Positions 7,763-13,674 of a stretch of 16,477 nucleotides of DNA are shown here, one piece after another; position 1 is the first letter of the stretch; each line of letters starts with the position of its first letter. The stretch comes from Thermoprotei archaeon (GTDB taxonomy: Archaea; Thermoproteota; Thermoprotei; Thermofilales; B15-G2): assembly GCA_003649445.1 (NCBI GenBank), contig QMRV01000045.1:1-16477 (forward strand), given 5' to 3'. A model generated the notes under the pieces. The model did no database searches. It was not told the DNA's origin and saw only the letters and a list, made by a program, of their open reading frames with translations. The position numbers and the translations under genes are program-made.

Positions 7763-7774
7763 AAAATTTTTATT
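7763..7774 (+). promoter_or_regulatory. TATA box of the broken membrane protein gene
   Basis: AAAATTTTTATT is centred about 28 bases before ATG 7797. It resembles the box at 1386 closely and looks intact, although the gene it serves is broken. Confidence 0.55.
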
Positions 7775-7796
7775 CTTTAATAGATACTTACGTATC

Positions 7797-8688
7797 ATGA
7801 TCGAGACATTTTATTTAATCGAAGTATTTCCATTATTTTTAATAACACTCATTATAACTACGTTTCTGCTATCTAAAAGTGGTAAAGAGCATGTCAACAC
7901 ATTAGTATTCATTATAGGGCTTGCTCTCTTCACTATACGTCCATTCGCTCTCTATATCTATGGAGAAAATTTTCCCTCAAAAATGCTGATCTTGCTTAAA
8001 TACATGGACTTAGGGCTAGCGCCTAGCTTAATTCTATCATCTATTATTTCATTTATAAAAAATTAAGGAAAATCGACTGCTGCCTCTACTTTAGTTCTCG
8101 TAGCGCTAGTAGTTATACCTATTCTCTACATCTATTTCTACTCAGAGAACATTACTTTAATGGCAGAAATTCTGTCACTCAGTCTAGCTAATTGGCTTAT
8201 ATGGCATGCATTGGCAGACATTTTAGCATATGCCCTGTTAAAGGATACATTAAGCAAGGATACATAGTAATTGCACCTCGGCTACGAAAATCTTCATCTA
8301 AGAGCTTTGTAGATAATGTCTCCAAAGTATCTACATTAATTTTCTATGGGTTTTCTTTAGTTACTTTCATATTCTCTATAATTAATGTAAACTTTACTGG
8401 ATTAAGAATGAGTGTGCTTCTCGCTAAAGCATCCTGGGTAACATTAGTATTTACATCGGTTTTTCTAGTTTCAATTAAGTGACTTCTAGATGCTGCTAAC
8501 TTAAGAGCCTATAGTAAATAAGATTTCTGCCTAGAGGATATTAAGTATGGAGTATTATAGAAGAATTCGCTGGAATAACCGCTATAGTTTCCTTCATTAT
8601 TCTCATGTATCAATTAGCGGGTGCATTTACTGGCGTAATTAATACCTGGAGACTAGCCTATAACCTAGCTCAAGAATTTTTCCTCTAG
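7797..8688 (+). pseudogene. Decayed multi-pass membrane protein gene
   Basis: The frame from ATG 7797 encodes hydrophobic segments to a TAA at 8064-8066. The same frame then continues beyond that stop with further strongly hydrophobic sequence (TLVLVALVVIPILYIYFYS, SLANWLIWHALADILAYALL) to TAG 8265-8267. Reading then moves to another frame (STLIFYGFSLVTFIFSIINV and WVTLVFTSVFLVSIK) up to TGA 8480-8482 and TAA 8519-8521. It moves again to a third frame from about 8545 (AGITAIVSFIILMYQLAGAF, WRLAYNLAQEFFL) ending at TAG 8686-8688. Together these make a polytopic protein of about 290 residues with perhaps seven or eight membrane spans. At least three in-frame stops and two frameshifts make it non-functional as one product. 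The promoter is still recognisable. Family not recognised. The 89-aa N-terminal fragment could still be made. Confidence 0.75.
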
Positions 8689-9149
8689 AATTTCTTTTAA
8701 GAAAATCTACTGTAATTTCTACTCCGCTGTACTTCCCTACATTTCTTTCATCTATTCCTAGCAATAGGCGAAGACCTGTAGGAGGATATCACATGACTAA
8801 AAGTGTTCTTCCTTCCTTGACACATTTCTCAAGGAACGCTACTTCCTCGTTATCTAGTTCGGGGAGATCGGCGAGAATTATTAAAGAGACTTCCTCGCTT
8901 AAATCATAGTTTTTGTTGTGTAGAGGGAGCTGTATTAAAGATAAGTCTACTCCTACTCTTCTAAGGCAATCTTAAAATATGTTGAGCGAAAGCCCGGTAC
9001 TCCGGTTTACGTAACAAGAACAGTGCTACGTCTGGTGGGGATCTAATAAGTTTCTGTATTTTAATAAAGTCTTTTAAGGACTCTTTGTAAGCAGCTAGAC
9101 TCTTACCAGTAGGCTCGTCTAAGAAATATGTGAAAGTAAATGAAGTCAT
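8665..9149 (-). pseudogene. Decayed gene resembling DUF4350-type (GATase-like) proteins
   Basis: The start is ATG 9149, with GGGTGA 5-6 bases upstream (the GTG at 9158 is an alternative). The first frame gives about 62 residues (PPDVALFLLRKPEYRAFAQH) and stops at TAG 8961-8963. One base over, the next frame reads RRVGVDLSLIQLPLHNKNYD, LIILADLPELDNEEVAFLE and VKEGRTLLVM, then TGA 8789-8791, then YPPTGLRLLLGIDERNVGKY and VEITVDFLK. A further one-base shift near 8700 would give a natural end (EILEEKFLS, TAG 8665-8667). The LADLPELDNEEVAFLE...GRTLLVM pattern recalls the glutamine-amidotransferase-like DUF4350 domain, where a flag of hydrophobic strand, acidic loop and Gly-rich strand recurs. At least one frameshift and one nonsense codon mark it as broken. 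It converges on, and overlaps, the broken membrane gene. Confidence 0.7.
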
Positions 9150-9221
9150 ATTTTTCACCCTTTCTAGCTCGTAGAATTATGGTATACAATAGTATTGCCT
9201 ACCTTACTATACTCATCAAAA

Positions 9222-9231
9222 TATTTTTAAG
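9222..9231 (+). promoter_or_regulatory. TATA box of the stub gene at 9256
   Basis: TATTTTTAAG is centred about 29 bases before ATG 9256, the leaderless spacing seen elsewhere in the window. Confidence 0.4.
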
Positions 9232-9255
9232 CCAATTTAAGCCACAATAAACCAC

Positions 9256-9372
9256 ATGAGCTGCTGGAAGCCAGTCTAAAACTATTATATTCTCTTACTC
9301 ATATTTCCAACTATAGCTTCGAGTAAAAACTTTTACACTTTTGACACTAATGATATTCAAAGCAGTTATTGA
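9256..9372 (+). pseudogene. Remnant of the 5' end of a membrane or secreted protein gene
   Basis: A leaderless-type TATA box precedes ATG 9256. The frame reads MSCWKPV and stops at TAA 9277-9279, then continues in frame as NYYILLLIFPTIASSKNFYT and ends at TGA 9370-9372. The pieces together look like a signal peptide or first membrane span followed by the start of an extracytoplasmic region. No downstream remainder is visible because the antitoxin cassette begins soon after. The TAA and the missing remainder indicate a truncated relic, possibly cut off when the cassette arrived. The fragment is short, so chance cannot be excluded. Confidence 0.4.
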
Positions 9373-9442
9373 GACATGTATTATTATCTTTAATATAATT
9401 AGATCCGTTAAACTAATAGTATTCGAAAAGAATATAGTATTG

Positions 9443-9688
9443 ATGTCCATTAAAACACCTTCAAAAGAACTCTTAAAAGAGTGGGAAGAAGAAGATAAAG
9501 AATTTAGAGAAATAAGGAAAAAGTACGCTGACTGGAACTACATAAACAAGCAGCCACCTCATATCCGAGCTGCACTAATTTATTTCATTGAAAAAGGAGA
9601 CCGCTATGTCGCAGCTAAAATAGCCGGATTAACAGTAGAAGAATTCGATGAAATTAGAAGAAAAGCAAATATCCCTGTGGTGATTTAG
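9443..9688 (+). CDS. Putative antitoxin 1 (UPF0175-like) of the PIN cassette
   Basis: The start ATG 9443 is chosen because the product (81 residues) then aligns end to end with the paralogue at 10224; the open frame extends further upstream (to TTG 9341) but that extension has no match there. The N-terminal half is charged and helical (WEEEDKEFREIRKKYADWNY), followed by a helix (ALIYFIEKGD) and AAKIAGLTVEEFDEIRRKA-NIP, a helix-turn-helix like the C-terminal half of UPF0175 antitoxins. Its TAG stop shares a G with the GTG start of the PIN toxin, the tight coupling expected for a toxin-antitoxin pair. Expected role: bind and neutralise the PIN RNase and repress the operon. Family assignment is by pattern only; the toxin neighbour makes the antitoxin call much stronger. 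Confidence 0.65.
   Translation: MSIKTPSKELLKEWEEEDKEFREIRKKYADWNYINKQPPHIRAALIYFIEKGDRYVAAKIAGLTVEEFDEIRRKANIPVVI
9480..9559 (+). repeat. 80-bp perfect direct repeat, copy 1 (inside antitoxin 1)
   Basis: Bases 9480-9559 are identical to 10264-10343. Identity stops abruptly at both ends and the proteins are only about 60 percent identical (25 of 42 residues) after the repeat. All 26 codons match, including synonymous positions. Confidence 0.97.
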
Positions 9689-10239
9689 TGCAAGGAGTAG
9701 TTGATACATGCTTTATAATAGATTGGGCAAAATACAGAAGGAGAGAAATATTAAACAATATATTTAAACTGCTGCTAATTCATGAAGAAACACTGGCTCA
9801 AATAAAGTCTCCTAAGGCAGTAGAGTATATTTCACAGTTATTAAGTAGAGACATTATGAGACTTTACCCTTGGTCTTCTTCAGAAGAAGAAATGTACATT
9901 AAACTGAGAGACGAAATTGCCGCTGATCCAAGAATTCCTGCTTTAGAGCGTCCAGATATACTCTGCTTAATTATAGCTTATAAGACAAATTCCATTCTCT
10001 TAAGCGAAAATATAGGAATACTTAGAGTAACTCAATTTCATCCAGTTTACTCTAAAGTCCGCGTATGGACTTCTCTTGAAGTACTAGAACAGGCAGTATA
10101 TAAAGAAGTAATTAAAGTTAATGCTTTAGAAGACTTTATTAAAGTAGTAAGAGAATATGAGATTGATACTAAACATATATTTAGTCGAAAAAGGTTAAAA
10201 GAAGTATTAGAGAGGGTTGAAAAATGGCTAAGAAAATAA
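9688..10239 (+). CDS. PIN-domain ribonuclease toxin (DUF3368/VapC-like)
   Basis: The protein has 183 residues and a GTG start (9688-9690) overlapping the antitoxin stop TAG by one base. PIN features are visible: VVDTCFIIDW with Asp6, an acidic pair at E33/E34 in HEETLAQI, Asp90 in ERPDILCLIIAY, and LLSEN at 104-108 in place of the usual LL(T/S)DD, which gives the fourth acidic position as Glu107. PIN toxins cut RNA with metal ions bound by these acids. A C-terminal part (about 130-183) is long, charged and helical, beyond the roughly 130-residue core. The final 16 bases overlap the start of a second antitoxin gene, so the toxin is flanked by, and overlaps, two related antitoxins. It is probably active in the cytosol and held inactive by its partner. 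Confidence 0.8.
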   Translation: MQGVVDTCFIIDWAKYRRREILNNIFKLLLIHEETLAQIKSPKAVEYISQLLSRDIMRLYPWSSSEEEMYIKLRDEIAADPRIPALERPDILCLIIAYKTNSILLSENIGILRVTQFHPVYSKVRVWTSLEVLEQAVYKEVIKVNALEDFIKVVREYEIDTKHIFSRKRLKEVLERVEKWLRK

Positions 10240-10472
10240 TTCCGCCTCCTGAGCTTTTAAAGAAGTGGGAAGAAGAAGATAAAGAATTTAGAGAAATAAG
10301 GAAAAAGTACGCTGACTGGAACTACATAAACAAGCAGCCACCTTTAATTAAGTTGGCTCTGATAATTTACATTGAGACAGGAGACATCTATAAAGCTGCT
10401 AAAATAGCTGGCATGACTATAGGAGAATTCAATGAATATAGATTTAAAGCCAATATACCGAACATTACTTAG
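10224..10472 (+). CDS. Putative antitoxin 2, paralogue of antitoxin 1
   Basis: The 82-residue protein runs from ATG 10224, which overlaps the toxin gene by 16 bases; GAGGG about 9 bases upstream can serve as ribosome binding site. It reads WEEEDKEFREIRKKYADWNY, then a helix and AAKIAGMTIGEFNEYRFKA, the same plan as antitoxin 1. The middle segment is encoded by 80 bases identical to those in antitoxin 1, whereas the C-terminal 42 residues share 25 identities. It could be a second neutralising partner for the same toxin, a decoy for other toxins, or the survivor of a lost second toxin gene, since no PIN gene follows it. Its 3' end overlaps by 8 bases the stop of the convergent DUF362 gene. Confidence 0.7.
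   Translation: MAKKIIPPPELLKKWEEEDKEFREIRKKYADWNYINKQPPLIKLALIIYIETGDIYKAAKIAGMTIGEFNEYRFKANIPNIT
10264..10343 (+). repeat. 80-bp perfect direct repeat, copy 2 (inside antitoxin 2)
   Basis: This is the second copy of the 80-base block found at 9480-9559, at a distance of 784 bases with the whole toxin gene between the copies. Recombination between the two would delete the toxin and leave one hybrid antitoxin gene. Confidence 0.97.
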
Positions 10473-11193
10473 ATATAATTTTAACAGATTTAATGTAGTC
10501 TTCTAGCAAATATCCTCTATCTTCTGCAATGTAGTGGAAGTGCTTTACTTCGAGCGGATCTACGCCTATTTCTCTTGAAGCCACAATATCTACTGCTAAC
10601 GCGTCTTCGCTTACTAAAATGCTACCAGGTACTTCAACAATATTTAAAGCAGGCTTAATTACTTTAGCTATATCCGCCACTACTTTATCCATTCCGAGCG
10701 GATGATAGCGCAAATACTTGTGCTTAGCTGAAACTAGCCCAAAGAGATTTTTAAGAGCTATAGTGACTCTCGTAGAAGGATGTGTACCTGCCCTAGCTAC
10801 ATTCACTAAAGGAAAATCGAGTACAATGCGTGAAACAGGTATTTTCCTTAAAGCTCTGCCCTCAGGTACGCTTACTTTAACTACATCGAAATTAGTTAAG
10901 TCGAGAAACTTTACTCTTGGATTGTCTTTAAAAAGCTCAACGTAGCCTAGCTCACGGAACCTATTCATTGGCTTATACATAGTGCTTTCAGTTTCGACCA
11001 GCACTACTTTCTCTGATAATTCGCTAAAGTACTCGACAACAGTCTTCATAAGCAAGTGTGAAGGAGGATAAAAGCCGCAGACATTAGGCTTAATTAAAAC
11101 TCTAGTATATGGGCCAGTAAAGCCTTTCTCTAAGAAAATATCCTTAAGTAAAGCTATTTTACCGGAAGAAATCTTATACACTATCATCTTCAC
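10465..11193 (-). CDS. DUF362 domain protein
   Basis: The 242-residue protein fits the DUF362 family. VLIKPNVCG (32-40) is the family's first strand with its KPN motif; VVLVETEST and RFRELGY follow. THPSTRVTIALKNLFGLV and KHKYLRYHPLG match the middle of the family, and LNIVEVPGSILVSEDALAVD is the typical late block where a metal or cofactor pocket is thought to lie. Many relatives are longer and carry a ferredoxin-like Cys cluster; none is visible here. The function of this family is not established. The start is GTG 11193, which lies 27 bases from a TATA-like box; ATG 11187 is the alternative. It is the last minus-strand gene before the antitoxin cassette, and its 3' end overlaps the cassette by 8 bases. 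Confidence 0.85.
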   Translation of the reverse strand: MKMIVYKISSGKIALLKDIFLEKGFTGPYTRVLIKPNVCGFYPPSHLLMKTVVEYFSELSEKVVLVETESTMYKPMNRFRELGYVELFKDNPRVKFLDLTNFDVVKVSVPEGRALRKIPVSRIVLDFPLVNVARAGTHPSTRVTIALKNLFGLVSAKHKYLRYHPLGMDKVVADIAKVIKPALNIVEVPGSILVSEDALAVDIVASREIGVDPLEVKHFHYIAEDRGYLLEDYIKSVKIISK

Positions 11194-11213
11194 TAATATT
11201 ATTTCTACAGAAG

Positions 11214-11224
11214 ACTCTATAATA
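11214..11224 (-). promoter_or_regulatory. TATA box of the DUF362 gene
   Basis: On the minus strand GTATTATAGAG is centred about 27 bases from GTG 11193, supporting a leaderless GTG start. Confidence 0.45.
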
Positions 11225-11250
11225 CTATCTAGGTCGTTTACTTTGCTATG

Positions 11251-11835
11251 CTATTGAGTATGAATCGCTACATATATAATGTATTCATTTACTTTCTTAG
11301 CAATAGTTTTTGAAGGAATTTGTCTATTCAGAAATATTTTTACTTTATATACGGTATCTGATATAGTTATAGACTTCTTACCTTTATATACTCTTAATTC
11401 CTGTTCCTTAGCAATCTTTATTATAGAATCAATATCAGGACATACAAGTTTTAAGTATCCTGGCAAATAGTTTACTTTTAAAACATCATCTATTAGAATT
11501 GCTTGGGCAGAGTGGCCTACAATAATACCTTTGGTTACTATAGGCATAAAATATTCAGGTAAAGCTAAGAGCCCCGCCTGTCTGACTCTATTTAGTAGAT
11601 ATTGCTTATCAAGTTCAACCCATTTCTATGCAAGTATTTTCTTGAGATCACTAATATCTTTATGCTCACAAGACATTACTTTTAAAACTACTAGATTCTC
11701 TAAAGAAGATATTTTAGTCTCACGTCCTAAGTCTACTCCATGGAAAATAATACTTCGGGTACCTATCATGTATACTTCAAGTCCTGCCGAAGTCATTATT
11801 TTAACTAATTCTTTGACTATATTTTCTTGACTCAT
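11251..11835 (-). pseudogene. Interrupted nucleotidyltransferase-like gene (in-frame TAG)
   Basis: Two adjacent minus-strand frames (11626-11835 and 11251-11547) lie in the same phase, and the 78 bases between them are open apart from one TAG at 11626-11628. Read through, they make one product of about 194 residues. The N-terminal part (GLEVYMIGTRSIIFHGVDLG, then SSLENLVVLK and HKDISDLKKIL) recalls the AbiEii/DUF6036 nucleotidyltransferase layout, but the expected DxD metal-binding segment between them is missing, as if deleted. The C-terminal part (from MPIVTKGIIVGH) I do not recognise. Several genes in the window end in TAG, so TAG is an ordinary stop here; a nonsense mutation is likelier than recoding. 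The downstream 98-aa piece has its own ATG (11547) but no clear ribosome binding site. A GTGAG just before ATG 11835 supports the upstream start. Confidence 0.6.
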
Positions 11836-11882
11836 TACTCACAATAGATATTAAGGACTAATTACTATGCATATCCTTAGTG

Positions 11883-11892
11883 TTTTATATAG
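11883..11892 (+). promoter_or_regulatory. TATA box of the fucose isomerase-like gene
   Basis: TTTTATATAG is centred about 25 bases from ATG 11912. This spacing favours ATG 11912 over the in-frame TTG at 11909. Confidence 0.6.
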
Positions 11893-11911
11893 TCTTTAAG
11901 TATTTTATTTG

Positions 11912-13201
11912 ATGGAGAATAAGAGAGGTATTGTTAAAATAAAGCCTGTTTTTATTGGACTATACCACTACGAGTATAGTTACGGTAGCGTATGTTCACC
12001 CGACGTTAAAGGTACTCCTCAAATTCCTCAGCTTCCCGAGGAAGAGCTTTTAAAGAGAGCTAAAGCAATGGTTGAAGACTTTAAGCAAAATATAGGATTA
12101 GATTTCGTTGAAGTAGACGAACCTTTTATTGTGAGAAAACAAAGTGATTTGAGGCGTTTTTTGAGCGAACTAACGTACGATACTGACGCTCTTTTAGTGG
12201 GCTCTCTTGGCTGCGCTCCACTAGAGCTACGGACCTTAAAGCTATACGGGCTCCCTATAGTCAATAAATATGTTTCCGAGAGTTTTCTGAGAGCACTTAG
12301 AGTAAAGAAGTATTTGAAAGAAAGCCGGTTCCTCTATATAGGTGAAATACCTTCTTTCTCGGCTCCTAACGGTCCGTGGGACTTCTATGAAATAGAGAAG
12401 AAGCTAGGTATTAGAGCCAAGCACGTCGATATGAGCGAGTTCTTTAGAGTATTTAAGAGCATACCAGATGACCAAGCTAAGAAAGTACTTGAAGCATGGA
12501 AAAAAGATTTCGCTGAAATAGTTGAGCCCGGCGAAGAAGAGTTACTTGACGCAGCTAAAATATACTTGACACTACGCCTTCTCTGCGAGGAAGAAGACGC
12601 TAACGCTGTTACAATTAACTGCGGCAGATTCACCGAAGAATCAGCATTTCACTGCAAGAGACCCGTTGTGCCGTGCATGGCTTTCAACAGACTAATAGAC
12701 GAAGGAATCATGTGCGCGTGTGAAGGAGACATAACGGCTACAATATCAGCTCTAATACTTCACGCAGTCAGCGGGCAACCAGTACTCATGGGTAACTTCG
12801 GGTATAAGCCCGGTATGTTCGAGGCAAAAGAGGGAGAAGTCACTATAGAGCACGATATAATACCTCTTTCAATGGCTTCAACCAAGTACCGTGTAAGAGA
12901 CTACCACGGAAGAAAGTTCGGTGTAACAGCTTACGCTGATATAAAGAAAAAGCAGCCAATTACACTACTCAACGTAGACACTTCTCTGGAGAAAATGACT
13001 GTTATAGAAGGATGGACTAAGTACAGTGTAGACGGCATACATTGCCGCATAATAATACACATAGACGTTAAGGGAGATGTAAACAAAATACCAGAAATCC
13101 TAGTAGGGTCTCAGCATATATCTATGACTTACGGCCACTGGCTTGAATCACTCCTAGAGACAGGACGCTTACTCGGAATGAAAGTATTACACCTCAGCTA
13201 G
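11912..13201 (+). CDS. L-fucose/L-arabinose isomerase-family protein
   Basis: The 429-residue protein has the plan of FucI/AraA-related isomerases: two N-terminal alpha/beta domains (DALLVGSLGCAP at about 92-103, LYIGEIPSF near 141-149), then VPCMAFNRLIDEGIMCACEGD (about 253-273), the core of the family active site with the metal-binding Glu of CEGD. SGQPVLMGN follows, where relatives have an Asp-ending FMGD, so the second acidic ligand appears replaced by Asn. The C-terminal barrel holds a His near 314 (IEHDIIPL) and GSQHISMTYGHW. Such enzymes interconvert aldose and ketose (fucose to fuculose). Being shorter than true FucI (about 590 residues), it belongs to the compact branch, whose substrates vary. 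With the GH29 fucosidase in this window, a fucose-related role is plausible but not shown. Confidence 0.82.
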   Translation: MENKRGIVKIKPVFIGLYHYEYSYGSVCSPDVKGTPQIPQLPEEELLKRAKAMVEDFKQNIGLDFVEVDEPFIVRKQSDLRRFLSELTYDTDALLVGSLGCAPLELRTLKLYGLPIVNKYVSESFLRALRVKKYLKESRFLYIGEIPSFSAPNGPWDFYEIEKKLGIRAKHVDMSEFFRVFKSIPDDQAKKVLEAWKKDFAEIVEPGEEELLDAAKIYLTLRLLCEEEDANAVTINCGRFTEESAFHCKRPVVPCMAFNRLIDEGIMCACEGDITATISALILHAVSGQPVLMGNFGYKPGMFEAKEGEVTIEHDIIPLSMASTKYRVRDYHGRKFGVTAYADIKKKQPITLLNVDTSLEKMTVIEGWTKYSVDGIHCRIIIHIDVKGDVNKIPEILVGSQHISMTYGHWLESLLETGRLLGMKVLHLS

Positions 13202-13273
13202 GCGGAGGAGTTCCTCTTTTAACTTCCTTATTCTATTTTCTTTTTCAGCAATCTGCTTCTCAATACTCTCCAT
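13187..13273 (-). other. Coiled-coil tail in a shifted frame after an A6 tract
   Basis: ATG 13273 to TAA 13187-13189 encodes 28 residues (MESIEKQIAEKENRIRKLKE, then ELLRLAEV), a clear Glu/Lys heptad coiled coil. It starts inside the last bases of the 58-aa gene upstream on the same strand, at the end of a run of six A (13273-13278). Removing one A fuses the two into an 82-residue protein. It could be a separate micro-ORF with overlapping start, a mutated tail, or the product of slippage on the A run. It overlaps the 3' end of the isomerase gene by 15 bases on the opposite strand. Confidence 0.5.
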
Positions 13274-13436
13274 TTTTTAAGATCTCAATTACATCAGGAT
13301 CTGGAGGCGCACCTTTCTTAAACTTTTCGTAAATAATGTATCCGACCTTCTCAGCTTCTTCATCCATTTTCTTCTTCAAATTAGTTATCTCAACTACTTT
13401 ACCTAAGCCCGCTTTTATCTTTTCTATTATCGACAT
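13260..13436 (-). CDS. Small helical protein, 58 aa, probably the front part of a frameshifted coiled-coil protein
   Basis: The start ATG 13436 is preceded by the ribosome binding site GGTGAT (13441-13446). The product opens MSIIEKIKAGLGKVVEITNL, continues KKKMDEEAEKVGYIIYEKFK and ends after a Pro-rich turn (GAPPDPDVIEILK). It resembles the small cytosolic proteins that start with a short amphipathic helix and go on into a long coiled coil, some of which end in a zinc ribbon. The usual coiled-coil continuation is present but one frame over, directly after an A6 run (see 13187-13273). A TATA-like TTTTTAAATAC lies about 35 bases upstream. Function unknown. The gene converges on the isomerase-like gene. 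Either the short form is functional or the frame has recently been broken. Confidence 0.6.
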   Translation of the reverse strand: MSIIEKIKAGLGKVVEITNLKKKMDEEAEKVGYIIYEKFKKGAPPDPDVIEILKNGEY

Positions 13437-13630
13437 AGCAATCACCTATAAATGGTATAAAAAAGTATTTAAAAATTATTTAGACTACAGTTGCCTAAAG
13501 CTAACTAGACAATTCTTTAAAGTAGTTGACTAGCACAAATAAGCCTTAATTATTACTCCAAAATATTTATCCAAAGAATCCTAAAAACGCGAACCTGCGT
13601 CATATTGCTGTTTACTTAAATCAATTTTGT

Positions 13631-13668
13631 TTTGCGAGAAAAGTTTTGAATATTTTGTTTGCGAGAAA
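13631..13668 (+). repeat. Direct repeat TTTGCGAGAAA flanking the TATA box of the sulfatase-like gene
   Basis: TTTGCGAGAAA occurs at 13631-13641 and again at 13658-13668, 27 bases apart start to start (about two and a half helical turns). The TATA-like box lies between, and the second copy covers the expected transcription start. The layout suits an operator bound by a repressor, but no matching regulator is encoded nearby. Confidence 0.5.
13644..13656 (+). promoter_or_regulatory. TATA box of the sulfatase-like gene
   Basis: TTTTGAATATTTT is centred about 26 bases before ATG 13675. This selects ATG 13675 as the start, rather than the in-frame TTG at 13627, which would lie upstream of the box. 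Confidence 0.5.
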
Positions 13669-13674
13669 TTATTT

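Noticed and set aside
8789..8791. Selenocysteine at the TGA in the DUF4350-like relic
   Set aside because: The gene also carries a frameshift, and no archaeal SECIS-like structure was noticed; decay explains it.
9341..9442. N-terminal extension of antitoxin 1 starting at TTG 9341
   Set aside because: The extension is hydrophobic, absent from the paralogue, and overlaps the end of the relic at 9256; ATG 9443 gives full-length alignment with antitoxin 2.
11626..11628. Pyrrolysine (TAG) readthrough in the interrupted nucleotidyltransferase-like gene
   Set aside because: TAG is the ordinary terminal stop of several genes here (for example at 295, 2404, 13199 and 16356), and no pyl genes are in view; nonsense mutation is simpler.
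11531..11830. Plus-strand 99-aa frame opposite the interrupted gene
   Set aside because: Antisense shadow; the minus strand has the family-like pattern and a ribosome binding site.
12028..12633. Ser-rich minus-strand frames inside the isomerase-like gene
   Set aside because: They lie fully antisense to a well-supported gene and have the biased Ser-rich composition typical of antisense shadow frames.
13586..13604. Short CGCGAACCTGCG stretch that looked like a tRNA arm or hairpin
   Set aside because: No surrounding cloverleaf, anticodon stem or T-arm could be built; too short to call an RNA.
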